Source: Arcobacter sp. LA11
GTDB lineage: Bacteria > Campylobacterota > Campylobacteria > Campylobacterales > Arcobacteraceae
Direction: 5' to 3'
Assembly: GCF_001895145.1 (NCBI RefSeq)
Contig: NZ_BDIR01000001.1
Location: 310,001-374,000 of the forward strand
DNA: 64,000 bases
Numbering within the stretch: position 1 is the stretch's first letter; each line of letters begins with the position of its first letter. The position numbers and the translations under genes were made by a program. The notes beneath the pieces are model-generated. The model was given only the letters and a program-made list of their open reading frames with translations. It was not told the origin of the DNA and ran no database searches. Positions 19,273-27,855 of the stretch are shown piece after piece.

Positions 19273-19533
19273 TTATATAGCATTCACTTTTGTTTGTAAT
19301 CTAGAAACTTTTCTAGCAGCAGTAGCTTTTTTAAGGATACCTTTACTAACACAGTGATGTAAATATTTGTTAGCAGCTTTCATTGATTCAGTTGCTTTTT
19401 CTTTATCAGAAGCTTCAATAGCACCTAATACTTCTTTAGTTACATTTTTAATTCTTGTTTTGTAAAATCTATTTCTTTCAGTTTTTACTTTTGTTTGTCT
19501 TACTCTTTTTTCAGCAGATTTATGATTTGCCAT
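19273..19533 (-). CDS. rpsT: 30S ribosomal protein S20
   Basis: The 86-aa basic helical protein begins [17 protein letters not shown] and has the S20 pattern of Lys/Arg-rich helices, with [21 protein letters not shown] near the end. It binds 16S rRNA in the small subunit. The ATG at 19533 has AGAGGTT upstream. It is the lead gene of the rpsT-prfA pair, as in other Campylobacterota. Confidence 0.97.
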   Translation of the reverse strand: MANHKSAEKRVRQTKVKTERNRFYKTRIKNVTKEVLGAIEASDKEKATESMKAANKYLHHCVSKGILKKATAARKVSRLQTKVNAI

Positions 19534-19628
19534 AATTATTTAACCTCTTTGTAAAATTTTTAAGGATAGAATGGTAGCCAATTAACTTTAAAGTAAGTTT
19601 AAAATAAGTTTAATTTTAGGAAAAATTA

Positions 19629-20963
19629 ATGAAACTATTTGGTACAGATGGGGTTCGAGGTTTAGCGGGTGACTTTTTAGATGCAATTACAGTTTTAAAA
19701 TTAGCTAAAGCTGCAGGTATTTATTTTAGAAAACATTCAACTACAAAAAGAATTCTTGTAGGAAAAGATACTAGAAGAAGTGGTTATATGATAGAAAATG
19801 CACTTGTAAGTGGTCTTACATCAGTTGGATATGATGTTATTCAAATTGGACCGATGCCTACTCCTGCAATTGCATATTTAACAGAATCAATGAGATGTGA
19901 TGGTGGAATTATGATTTCTGCTTCTCATAATCCATATGAAGACAATGGAATTAAATTTTTTGATAATCATGGAAATAAATTAGGTATTGGTTGTGAGTCT
20001 GAAATTGAAAAGATATTTCAAAATAATGATTTAATGATAAATGAACAAGTAACAGGTAAAAATATTGGTTCTGCAAAAAGAATAGATGATGTTATTGGAA
20101 GATATATTGTTTCTATTAAAAGTTCATTTCCAAAAGACTTATCATTATATGGTATGAGAATTGTACTTGATTGTGCAAATGGAGCAGCATATAAAGTTGG
20201 TCCAACTATATTAAATGAATTGGGTGCAGAAGTAATTACTATTAATGATAAACCAGATGGATACAATATTAATGAAGATTGTGGGGCTTTACATCCACAT
20301 CATGTTGGAAAAATTGTAAGAGAATATAGAGCTGATATTGGTATTGCATTAGATGGTGATGCTGATAGATTAGTTGTGATTGATGAAAAAGGTGATGTTG
20401 TTGATGGAGATAAACTTTTAGGAGCACTTTGTTCATTTTTAAAAGATGAAGGTACTTTAAAAGGTGAAGCTTGTGTTGCAACAGTAATGTCAAATAAAGC
20501 ATTGGAAGATTATTTAATTTCAAGCAATTTAGGTCTTTTACGTTCAAATGTTGGTGATAAACATGTATTAGAACAAATGAAAACAAATGAAATAAATTTT
20601 GGTGGCGAACAAAGTGGACATATAATTTTTTCTGATGTTGCAAAAACAGGAGATGGATTAGCATCTGCTTTACAAGTATTAGCTCTTATTTTAAGAACTG
20701 GGAAAAAAGCAAGTGAAGTTTTAAATCCATTTGAATTATATCCTCAAATTCTTACAAATTTAAAAGTAACAGAAAAAATACCTTTAGAAGAGATAGCTGG
20801 TTTAGAAGATGTTTTAAAACCAATTAGAGAAAAAGGTATTAGAGATTTAATTAGGTATTCTGGAACAGAAAATAAGATTAGACTTTTATTAGAAGGTAAG
20901 AATAAAAAAGATGTAGAAGAATCTATGGAAGAATTAGTAAGGTTCGTTAAAAAAGTTTTATGA
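19629..20963 (+). CDS. glmM: Phosphoglucosamine mutase
   Basis: GlmM interconverts glucosamine-6-phosphate and glucosamine-1-phosphate on the way to UDP-GlcNAc for peptidoglycan and LPS. The 444-aa chain shows the N-terminal [10 protein letters not shown], the phospho-serine loop [13 protein letters not shown] (Ser99), the metal-binding DGDADR near 242, the sugar-binding GGEQSGH near 320 and the phosphate-binding [10 protein letters not shown] near the end. Its stop overlaps the lspA start (ATGA), so the two are coupled. It faces divergently from rpsT. Confidence 0.97.
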   Translation: MKLFGTDGVRGLAGDFLDAITVLKLAKAAGIYFRKHSTTKRILVGKDTRRSGYMIENALVSGLTSVGYDVIQIGPMPTPAIAYLTESMRCDGGIMISASHNPYEDNGIKFFDNHGNKLGIGCESEIEKIFQNNDLMINEQVTGKNIGSAKRIDDVIGRYIVSIKSSFPKDLSLYGMRIVLDCANGAAYKVGPTILNELGAEVITINDKPDGYNINEDCGALHPHHVGKIVREYRADIGIALDGDADRLVVIDEKGDVVDGDKLLGALCSFLKDEGTLKGEACVATVMSNKALEDYLISSNLGLLRSNVGDKHVLEQMKTNEINFGGEQSGHIIFSDVAKTGDGLASALQVLALILRTGKKASEVLNPFELYPQILTNLKVTEKIPLEEIAGLEDVLKPIREKGIRDLIRYSGTENKIRLLLEGKNKKDVEESMEELVRFVKKVL

Positions 20964-21433
20964 AAAAGAAATTAAAATCTAGTTTTCTAATATTTATAGT
21001 TATCTTTATAATTGATCAAGTTGTAAAATATGGCTTTGTAAATTTTGACTGGGATGTTGATGGTCCTTATATGTCTTTACAACTTGCTTATAATTATGGT
21101 GTAGCTTTTTCTATGTTTGCATTTTTAGCAGAATATTTAAAATACATACAATTGTTGTTAATAGTTGGTGGAATAATATATCTTTATAAAAATCAAGATG
21201 TTTTTATAGATTATTATATTCCTATCTCTTTATTGTTTGCAGGAGGTTTATCTAATATTTTAGATAGATTTACATATGGTGGAGTTGTAGATTATTTTTA
21301 TTGGCATTATGGGTTTAATTTTCCTATATTTAACATAGCTGATGTAATTATTGATTTAGCTGTAGTTATAATCATATATAAGCAGATAAAACAAGCAAGA
21401 GCGGAAAACAAAGAAAAAGAGATAAACTCTTAA
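20960..21433 (+). CDS. lspA: Lipoprotein signal peptidase (signal peptidase II)
   Basis: The 157-aa protein has four membrane helices and the two catalytic aspartates of the aspartic protease LspA, in [18 protein letters not shown] and FNIADV. It removes signal peptides from prolipoproteins in the inner membrane. [11 protein letters not shown] corresponds to the conserved N-G-A-F segment (here NYGVAF). The start overlaps glmM by 4 bases, a gene order common in Campylobacterota. Confidence 0.95.
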   Translation: MKKKLKSSFLIFIVIFIIDQVVKYGFVNFDWDVDGPYMSLQLAYNYGVAFSMFAFLAEYLKYIQLLLIVGGIIYLYKNQDVFIDYYIPISLLFAGGLSNILDRFTYGGVVDYFYWHYGFNFPIFNIADVIIDLAVVIIIYKQIKQARAENKEKEINS

Positions 21434-21440
21434 TTTGAAA

Positions 21441-21477
21441 TTTGGGAGCTTAAAAGAATTTTAGCTATAATCCCAAA
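21441..21477 (+). promoter_or_regulatory. Hairpin containing a -10 element before leuC
   Basis: TTTGGGA (21441-21447) pairs with TCCCAAA (21471-21477). Inside, AGCTTAAAA pairs with TTTTAGCT with one bulge. TATAAT (21466-21471) lies within the right side and could be the leuC -10 box. The structure may instead be a terminator remnant for lspA, but no T-run follows. Confidence 0.4.
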
Positions 21478-21514
21478 AAATCGATTAAAAGAAATTAAAA
21501 AAATAGGGTAATAA

Positions 21515-22795
21515 ATGGGTCAAACAATAACAGAAAAAATATTTAGTGAACACGTAGGACGTGAAGTTTTCGCTGGTGAGATTGTAAGAAGTCCAATTGA
21601 TATGGTAATTGGAAATGATATTACAACTCCTATTTCAATTAGAGCGTTTGAAGAGGGTGGTTTTGAGAAACTTGCAAACCCTGATGGTTTTGCAATTGTA
21701 CTTGACCATTTTATTCCAGCAAAAGATATTGCATCTGCAAATCAAGCTAAAATTTCTAGAGATTTTGCTCTAAAACATGATTTAAAATATTTCTTTGATG
21801 AAAAAGATATGGGAATTGAGCATGCCCTTTTACCAGAAAAAGGTTTGGTATTACCTGGAGATGTTATTATTGGTGCAGATTCACATACATGTACTCATGG
21901 TGGATTAGGTGCATTTTCTACAGGTATGGGTTCAACTGATATTTCGTTTGGTATGATTACTGGTGGAAACTGGTTTAAAGTTCCAGAGTCAATTAAAGTT
22001 GTATTCAATGGAAAACCAGCTGATCAGATAACTGGAAAAGATTTAATATTAGAGATTATTAGAATTTTAGGTGTTGATGGTGCTTTATATAAAACTTTAG
22101 AGTTTACTGGTGAAGCTATACAACATTTATCAATGGATGATAGATTCTCTTTATGTAATATGGCTATTGAAGCAGGGGCTAAAAATGGTATTGTTGCTTA
22201 TGATGAAATTACAAAAGAATTTTTAGACCAAACAGCTGAGTTAAATGGTGGATTAAGAGCAGAACCTAAAATTCATTATTCTGATGATGATGCAAACTAT
22301 TGTCAAGTTATTGAAATAGATACTGATAAGTTAGAGCCAGTAATTGCTTATCCATTCTTACCATCAAATGGACACTCTGTTTCACAAGCAGTTGCAGATG
22401 AAATTAAAGTTGACCAAATATTTATTGGAAGCTGTACAAATGGAAGATTATCTGATTTTAAAGTAGCAGCTGAAATCTTAAAAGGTAAAAAAGTTGCACG
22501 TCATGCAAGACTTATTTTAACTCCAGGTACTCAAAAGATTTTAAGAGATGCGACAAAAGCAGGATATATTGATACTCTTGTTGATGCAGGTGGTGTTGTA
22601 TCAAATCCTACATGTGGGGCATGTTTAGGTGGATATATGGGAATTTTAGGTGATGATGAAGTTTGTATTTCAACAACAAATAGAAATTTTGTAGGACGAA
22701 TGGGTTCAAGATCTTCTAAAATTTACTTAGCAAATAGTGCAGTAGCTGCTGCCTCTGCAATTTCAGGATATATTACAGACCCTAGAGGTTTATAA
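21515..22795 (+). CDS. leuC: 3-isopropylmalate dehydratase large subunit
   Basis: The 426-aa aconitase-family enzyme converts 2-isopropylmalate to 3-isopropylmalate in leucine synthesis. The 4Fe-4S ligand cysteines are seen in GSCTNGRLSD and NPTCGACLGGYMG, and DSHTCTHGGLGAF is also a family signature. The length of about 425 fits the shorter archaeal-type LeuC used by Campylobacterota rather than the E. coli type of about 465. The small subunit leuD is not next to it. AGGGTAATAA precedes the ATG. Confidence 0.94.
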   Translation: MGQTITEKIFSEHVGREVFAGEIVRSPIDMVIGNDITTPISIRAFEEGGFEKLANPDGFAIVLDHFIPAKDIASANQAKISRDFALKHDLKYFFDEKDMGIEHALLPEKGLVLPGDVIIGADSHTCTHGGLGAFSTGMGSTDISFGMITGGNWFKVPESIKVVFNGKPADQITGKDLILEIIRILGVDGALYKTLEFTGEAIQHLSMDDRFSLCNMAIEAGAKNGIVAYDEITKEFLDQTAELNGGLRAEPKIHYSDDDANYCQVIEIDTDKLEPVIAYPFLPSNGHSVSQAVADEIKVDQIFIGSCTNGRLSDFKVAAEILKGKKVARHARLILTPGTQKILRDATKAGYIDTLVDAGGVVSNPTCGACLGGYMGILGDDEVCISTTNRNFVGRMGSRSSKIYLANSAVAAASAISGYITDPRGL

Positions 22796-22796
22796 T

Positions 22797-23381
22797 ATGG
22801 CTTCTCCTTCATTTGAAATACCTTGCGTAATCTTATCTGGAGGAAGAAGTTCTAGAATGGGAGAAGACAAAGCTCTTCTTCCTTTTTCCAATGCAAATTC
22901 TCTTACTGAATATCAATACAATAGATTAAAACCTTATTTTAAAAATATTTTTGTCTCTTCAAAAATAGATAAGTTTGATTTTCTTAAGAATAAAACTAAA
23001 GATTTAATTTTAGATAAAGGAGAAGAATATTCTCCAATTGTAGCTTTAGAAACTATTCTTGAGAGTATAAATTCTCAAAAAGTCTTTATCATAACTGTAG
23101 ATACACCATTAGTAAAAATTGAATCTATAAAAAAATTGATTGATAACTCATTCAAATACGATGCTACTGTAGCTCAAACTAAAAAAACTCATAACTTATG
23201 TGGAGTGTTTGATAAGTCTAACTTATTACAAATAAAAGCTATGCTTAAGAATGACATACATAAAGTTGGTTTTTTATTAAAAAATATTAATACAAATTAT
23301 GTAGACTTTTCCCTTGAAAACGAGTTTATAAATGTAAATGAAAAGGATGATTATTTAAAGGCAAAAGCACTTATAAGCTGA
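22797..23381 (+). CDS. mobA: Molybdenum cofactor guanylyltransferase
   Basis: The 194-aa nucleotidyltransferase has the GTP-binding N-terminus LSGGRSSRMGEDKALLPF and the metal-binding ITVDTPLV segment. MobA links GMP to molybdopterin to make the bis-MGD cofactor. It starts 1 base after leuC. The molybdoenzyme PsrA/PhsA, which needs this cofactor, is encoded 4.5 kb downstream on the same strand, so the placement may be functional. Confidence 0.92.
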   Translation: MASPSFEIPCVILSGGRSSRMGEDKALLPFSNANSLTEYQYNRLKPYFKNIFVSSKIDKFDFLKNKTKDLILDKGEEYSPIVALETILESINSQKVFIITVDTPLVKIESIKKLIDNSFKYDATVAQTKKTHNLCGVFDKSNLLQIKAMLKNDIHKVGFLLKNINTNYVDFSLENEFINVNEKDDYLKAKALIS

Positions 23382-23481
23382 GCTAATAATTATAATTAAT
23401 TTTTTCAGAATAGATTAAGTTTTCTGTTATACTTTTTTTGATAACCTTTCCTTATAAATAAACTTAGACTAAGGACATCAT

Positions 23482-24966
23482 ATGGGAAACAATGAAGAGT
23501 TCAAGAAAGCGCTAGATATTCTAGATGTTGAACTAAAGAAGAAAGGTATTTCAAGAAGAGATGCATTAAAAGTTGCAGGGCTTGGTTCTGCATCATTCTT
23601 AATGGGAAATGGAACAGAAGCAGAAGCTGCAACAATCGCAAATGCAAGTGATGCTAAAGGTAAAATTCTAATTGTAGGTGGAGGGTTAGCTGGAATCTCA
23701 ACAGCAGCAAGACTTACAGATGCATTATCAAATCCTGATATTACAATAATTGAACCTAATCCAACTTCAGTATCTTATCAACCAGGTCAAACACTAATTG
23801 GTGCAGGGGTTTGGGAAAAATCAGATATCGTTTATAATACAAAAGACTTTGTTCCAAGTGGCGTAAAAATGATAAAAGATATGGCGAAGGAATTTGATCC
23901 AGAAAATAATAAAGTATTAACAGAAAGTGGACAAACTATAAGTTATGATTACTTAATTTTAGCTACTGGTTTAGTATTAGACTATGGAATGATTAAAGGC
24001 TTAGAAGGTGTAGGAATGTCTTCTGAAGCAAATCCAGAAGTATCTAAAAAAATTGGTAAAAATGGAGCGCATTCTATTTATTATGCTGATGGTGCAGTTA
24101 ATACATATAAAGGTGTTCAAGAATTAATATCTGAGGCTAAATCAGGTAAAAAATTAAAAGCTTTATTTACTCATCCTAATACTCCTATAAAATGTGGGGG
24201 AGCTCCAAAGAAGATTATGTATCTTATAGAAGCTAGATTAAGAGAAGCTGGTGTAAGAGATAATGTAGATATGTCTTTTTATCCAAATGGTGGAAAAATG
24301 TTTGGTGTTCCAGAATATCATGATGCAATTGTAAAACAATTTGAAGCAAGAGATATGAAATGGGAATATAAAAATAACTTAGTTGAAATTGATGTAAATA
24401 CTAAAAAAGCAATTTTTGAAAAAAGATGGTTAGAAAAAGGTGAATATGATCCTGATATAGAAGATTATGACATGATTCCAATGAGTAAAAAAATTGAAAG
24501 AGATTATGACTTTATTCATATTACTCCTCCAATGAGAGCTCCTGATGCAGTTAAAAATTCAAGTTTAGCTTGGCAAAAAGGTAGTGCTTCAAAAGGTGGA
24601 TGGGTAGAATTAAATAAAGAGACTTTACAACATACTAGATATGAAAATGTATTTGGTTTAGGCGATGTAGCTGGTATTCCTATGGGAAAAACAGGAGGGA
24701 GTGCTAGAAAACAATATAAAGTTGTAACTGAGAATTTAATTTCATTAATGGAAGGTAAAGAATTAACTTCTAAATATGCGGGTTATACTGTATGTCCTTT
24801 AATTACTGATATTGGAACAGTTATGCTTGCAGAATTTGATTGGACTAAAAAACCTACTCCTTCATTTCCTCTTGATCCAACACAAGAAAGATATATTTGG
24901 TGGTTATTAAAAGTTTATGCACTTAAACCAATGACTATTTATGGAATGCTTTCTGGTAAAGCTTAA
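23482..24966 (+). CDS. Tat-exported SQR/FCSD-family flavoprotein (sulfide dehydrogenase-like)
   Basis: The 494-aa protein carries a twin-arginine signal (SRRDALKVAGLGSASFLMG, about 20-38), so it should be folded with FAD and exported. ILIVGGGLAGIS near 59 is the FAD Rossmann motif. Two redox-type cysteines sit in NTPIKCGGAPKK (near 237) and GYTVCPLITD (near 438). Both positions match the catalytic Cys pair of sulfide:quinone oxidoreductases. Relatives oxidise sulfide to sulfur or polysulfide and pass electrons to quinone or a cytochrome c. It starts the sulfur cluster, with AAGGACATC before the ATG. Whether it is an SQR or the flavoprotein of a flavocytochrome c is undecided; cytochrome genes follow directly. 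Confidence 0.85.
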   Translation: MGNNEEFKKALDILDVELKKKGISRRDALKVAGLGSASFLMGNGTEAEAATIANASDAKGKILIVGGGLAGISTAARLTDALSNPDITIIEPNPTSVSYQPGQTLIGAGVWEKSDIVYNTKDFVPSGVKMIKDMAKEFDPENNKVLTESGQTISYDYLILATGLVLDYGMIKGLEGVGMSSEANPEVSKKIGKNGAHSIYYADGAVNTYKGVQELISEAKSGKKLKALFTHPNTPIKCGGAPKKIMYLIEARLREAGVRDNVDMSFYPNGGKMFGVPEYHDAIVKQFEARDMKWEYKNNLVEIDVNTKKAIFEKRWLEKGEYDPDIEDYDMIPMSKKIERDYDFIHITPPMRAPDAVKNSSLAWQKGSASKGGWVELNKETLQHTRYENVFGLGDVAGIPMGKTGGSARKQYKVVTENLISLMEGKELTSKYAGYTVCPLITDIGTVMLAEFDWTKKPTPSFPLDPTQERYIWWLLKVYALKPMTIYGMLSGKA

Positions 24967-24979
24967 AAAAGAGTTGATA

Positions 24980-25549
24980 TTGAAGAAATTATTAGTAGTT
25001 AGTCTTACTTTATTATCTTTTCTTTTTGTAAATGCAGAAGAGTTAACTCTTGATAAAGTTAAAGAAGTGGCTTCAAAAGCTACTTCTGAATTAAATTCAA
25101 AACTAAAAAAAGAGTTAAAAAAAGCAAAAAAAGCTGATAAGACAAAAGGTATGACTAGTTTTTGTATTGATGAGTCTCCAAAAATAATTGATGAAATTGA
25201 TAAAAAATATGGCTCTAAAGTTTCAATTAAAAGAGTAAGTCTAAATAATAGAAGTGAAAAATCAAAAGTTTTAAAAGATGAAATTAATATTTTAAAAGCT
25301 TTTGATTTAATACAAAAGTCTGATGCTTATCAACCTAAACAAATAATTCAAATAGTTGATGAAAATACATATAAAGTATATTCTCCAGTTGAAATGAAAA
25401 GTAGAGACTGTAAAAAGTGTCATGGTTTAGAAAAAAAGGTTGATAAAGATTCAAAAAAGAGATTCTCTGATGTCTATAAAAATGATAATGGTTATGGACA
25501 TAAAAGTGGAGAAATTAGAGGTGCGGTTGTTATAACCATCTCTAAATAA
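24980..25549 (+). CDS. DUF3365-like (Tll0287-like) periplasmic haem protein
   Basis: I start this at a TTG at 24980, which gives a proper signal peptide (MKKLLVVSLTLLSFLFVNA). The longer frame from 24941 lies inside the upstream gene and would bury the signal. The mature part of about 170 residues is Lys-rich and has one c-type haem motif, CKKCH, near residue 140. The general shape resembles Tll0287/DUF3365 proteins, haem-binding sensor-like domains that are also found alone. It overlaps nothing else and is followed after one base by the next cytochrome frame. It is probably an electron carrier or sensor in the sulfur cluster. Confidence 0.7.
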   Translation: MKKLLVVSLTLLSFLFVNAEELTLDKVKEVASKATSELNSKLKKELKKAKKADKTKGMTSFCIDESPKIIDEIDKKYGSKVSIKRVSLNNRSEKSKVLKDEINILKAFDLIQKSDAYQPKQIIQIVDENTYKVYSPVEMKSRDCKKCHGLEKKVDKDSKKRFSDVYKNDNGYGHKSGEIRGAVVITISK

Positions 25550-25571
25550 AATGAGAAGTAAAGGAATTCAT

Positions 25572-26234
25572 ATGCAAGTTAAAAAAGCAATTTTAGTAAG
25601 TTTCTTGAGCGTTATCTTCACTACAGGATTACACGCAGCTCAAATGAAATATTCAAATGCAGAAATTTATACAAAAATGTGTTCAAAATGTCATGGTATG
25701 AATGCAGAAGGTAATCCAAAGAAAAAAGGCCCAGCTTTAAATGATCAATCAGCTCATGAGCTTGAAATCAGTTTATTTGATTTAAAGAGTGAAGGAATGA
25801 ATCAATCTTCTGGAAGTGAGCATGAAGTAATGGAACATAACATGAAGAAGATTATTGAAAAAGGTATGGATTATGAACCAAAAAGTATGGGTGAATATAT
25901 CTTTGTATCTTTTAATCCAGAAGCAAAATATTATAAGAAGATTACGTCAAATAAGACATACACAGTTTCTGAAATTTATGGAAAAATGTGTTCAAAATGT
26001 CATGGTTTAAATGCAGAAGGTAACCCAAAGAAAAAAGGTCCAGCTTTAAATGATAAAACTGCACATGAAATAGAATCAGATTTAATCGAAATTAGAGATG
26101 GAGATATGAATCAATCTTCTGGTAGTGATCATGAAGTAATGGAACACAATCAAGAAAAAATTGAAAATAAAGGTATGAAATACGAGCCAAAAGCTATGGC
26201 AGAGTATATCGAATCTCATTTTTACAGAAATTAA
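25572..26234 (+). CDS. Tandem dihaem cytochrome c
   Basis: The periplasmic cytochrome of 220 aa is made of two very similar domains of about 100 residues. Each starts with a CSKCHG(M/L)NAEGNPKKKGPALND segment (haem Cys near 37 and 139) and ends with MNQSSGS-x-HEVMEHN and a GM-x-YEPK-x-M segment, the latter offering axial Met candidates. It clearly arose by internal duplication. I use the ATG at 25572 because AAAGGA lies 8 bases upstream; the earlier ATG at 25551 has no ribosome site. A signal peptide (VKKAILVSFLSVIFTTGLHA) follows. It is a likely electron partner for the upstream flavoprotein. Confidence 0.88.
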   Translation: MQVKKAILVSFLSVIFTTGLHAAQMKYSNAEIYTKMCSKCHGMNAEGNPKKKGPALNDQSAHELEISLFDLKSEGMNQSSGSEHEVMEHNMKKIIEKGMDYEPKSMGEYIFVSFNPEAKYYKKITSNKTYTVSEIYGKMCSKCHGLNAEGNPKKKGPALNDKTAHEIESDLIEIRDGDMNQSSGSDHEVMEHNQEKIENKGMKYEPKAMAEYIESHFYRN

Positions 26235-26244
26235 GTAATAAATA

Positions 26245-26269
26245 AAGTAAAGGATTTCTTCCTTTACTT
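26245..26269 (+). repeat. Hairpin between cytochrome gene and small membrane gene
   Basis: A perfect 10-bp stem (26245-26254 with 26260-26269, AAGTAAAGGA and its complement) has a 5-base loop. No T-run follows, so it is more likely an mRNA-stabilising or partial termination structure inside the operon than a full terminator. Confidence 0.55.
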
Positions 26270-26288
26270 AAATAGTTTAGGATAAGAG

Positions 26289-26513
26289 TTGATAAATTTA
26301 AAAAAAGAAATTGTTGTTTTTGTAGTTATTTTTATAGTTACATCTATTGTGATACATTTAGATACTTGGCTATCTACTCCTTTAATACATCTAAAAGCTC
26401 TTTTCTCTCATCCTATGCCTTATCATCCACTATTATATGTATTTTTAATTTATATAGGAATAGCAATATTAAGAGGAATTCTATCTCTTATTTTAAAACT
26501 TTTTAAAAAGTAA
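26289..26513 (+). CDS. Small membrane protein of the sulfur cluster
   Basis: The 74-aa protein has two membrane segments (about 8-26 and 47-70) joined by a loop rich in His and Pro (HLKALFSHPMPYHP). The start is TTG at 26289 with AGGATAAG at suitable distance; no ATG is available. I do not recognise the family. The location between cytochrome genes suggests a role in the membrane electron-transfer complex or its assembly, which is inference. Confidence 0.55.
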   Translation: MINLKKEIVVFVVIFIVTSIVIHLDTWLSTPLIHLKALFSHPMPYHPLLYVFLIYIGIAILRGILSLILKLFKK

Positions 26514-26538
26514 TATTTTTTAAAAATATATATTTATG

Positions 26539-26552
26539 AATGAATAATCATT
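26539..26552. promoter_or_regulatory. Operator-like inverted repeat AATGA-ATAA-TCATT
   Basis: The sequence AATGAATAATCATT ends about 10 bases before the TTG start of the cytochrome b/c gene and overlaps its leader. The core TGAATAATCATT recurs before psrA and before the porin gene. Confidence 0.35.
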
Positions 26553-26563
26553 AAAGGTCAATA

Positions 26564-27685
26564 TTGAACAATCATAAGACTTATGTATGGTCTTTTCTTG
26601 GAAGACTAAGTCACTGGTTACTGGTGATATCTTTTTTTGCATGTTATATTACATCATTTTATGAAGAACTTTTAACATTACATGTTTCTTTAGGAATTTT
26701 TGTTTTTGGAATGCTCTTAAAAAAAATTGTATGGGGTATTATAGGACCAAAGTATGCAAAATGGTCAGATTTTAATTTTTCACTTAGTAGCTTAAAATTG
26801 TATTTTGTTAAGAAAATTGAAGATAGGTATCGAGAAATTGAAGCTGGGCATAATCCGGCATCATCATGGTTTGCTTTTTTAGTTACGTGGATAGGTATTT
26901 TCTGTTGTATGACAGGCTTTATTTTATATGGAATTCAAGAAGGTAATGGAATCTTTTCATTTTTAAATAAAAATTATTACACTTATATGTATTTTTATGA
27001 AGATATACATATTTTGTCAGTTTATATATTAATATGTATGATTGTATTTCATGTATCAGGTGTTTTAATAGAGCAATTTTATCATAAAACAAATATGGTA
27101 ATGGCAATGGTAACAGGATATAAAAAAGCAAAAGGGAGTGATATTCAACCAAGATTTAAGATGATATTTTGGGGATCTTTTTATACTTTATTAGTTTTTG
27201 CAGTTTTTTCATATGCTTATTTTATTCCAGAAAATATTTTTATCAAGAGCAAATTTGAAAAAATAGACTATAAAGCTCTTCATAAAGATTTTCAATTTGA
27301 ATGTTCTGATTGTCATAATTTAATACCTCCCCATCTTTTACCAAAAGAGTCTTGGATTAAATTAATGAATGAACAATCTGACCATTATGATGAAGATTTA
27401 GAACTTGAAAAGAATTTATCAGATTCTATAACAAAATATTTAGTTGAGAATTCTGCTGAAAATTCAACAAGAGAAGCATCTTATAAAATCTCTGACGAAA
27501 TCAAGAATAGTAAAAAATTTACTATATCAGATACTCTTTATTGGAAAGATATTCATAAAAATATTCCAAAGGATATTTTTAAAAGCGATGAGGTTGAAAA
27601 TAAATCAAATTGTGTAGCTTGTCATAAAGATTTTGAAGAAGGAATTCTTTCTGATTCTAATATCATATATCCTCCTAAAAAATAA
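26564..27685 (+). CDS. Cytochrome b561-type membrane protein fused to dihaem cytochrome c domain
   Basis: Residues 1 to about 215 form a four-helix cytochrome b561/Ni-Fe-hydrogenase-b type domain, with candidate haem b His in GRLSHWL, LHVSLG, EDIHILS and IVFHVSG. A fifth helix near 205-222 leads to a periplasmic tail with two haem c motifs, CSDCH near 247 and CVACH near 349. The protein can thus move electrons between the quinone pool and periplasmic cytochromes. The start is TTG at 26564, with AAAGG 7 bases before it. Its length of 373 aa and the two-part layout look intact. It fits as the quinone link for the flavoprotein and cytochromes upstream. Confidence 0.82.
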   Translation: MNNHKTYVWSFLGRLSHWLLVISFFACYITSFYEELLTLHVSLGIFVFGMLLKKIVWGIIGPKYAKWSDFNFSLSSLKLYFVKKIEDRYREIEAGHNPASSWFAFLVTWIGIFCCMTGFILYGIQEGNGIFSFLNKNYYTYMYFYEDIHILSVYILICMIVFHVSGVLIEQFYHKTNMVMAMVTGYKKAKGSDIQPRFKMIFWGSFYTLLVFAVFSYAYFIPENIFIKSKFEKIDYKALHKDFQFECSDCHNLIPPHLLPKESWIKLMNEQSDHYDEDLELEKNLSDSITKYLVENSAENSTREASYKISDEIKNSKKFTISDTLYWKDIHKNIPKDIFKSDEVENKSNCVACHKDFEEGILSDSNIIYPPKK

Positions 27686-27738
27686 CCTTTCCAATTACTG
27701 TAATTATAATGTAATCTTATAAAAGTAATATAGATTAC

Positions 27739-27774
27739 AAATGAATCATTATTCTTATGAATAATCATTCATTT
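27739..27774. promoter_or_regulatory. Near-perfect 36-bp palindrome upstream of psrA
   Basis: Two 16-base arms (27739-27754 and 27759-27774) pair with one mismatch around a TTAT centre. The right arm is GAATAATCATTCATTT. It lies 82-117 bases before the psrA ATG, in a 170-base gap after the cytochrome b/c gene. It shares TGAATAATCATT with two other intergenic sites and looks like a dimeric-repressor operator. A transcription hairpin is the alternative reading. Confidence 0.5.
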
Positions 27775-27855
27775 ATAAGAAAAATTTATAAAATATCATG
27801 CTAAAATTATATTATTAATTTATAATACTAAGAGTAAATTAAGAAGGAGAGAGAA

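Noticed and set aside
20269-20664. Minus-strand frame of 131 codons rich in Leu and His
   Set aside because: It is the antisense shadow of glmM; the Leu/His/Gln bias is what reversed AT-rich codons produce.
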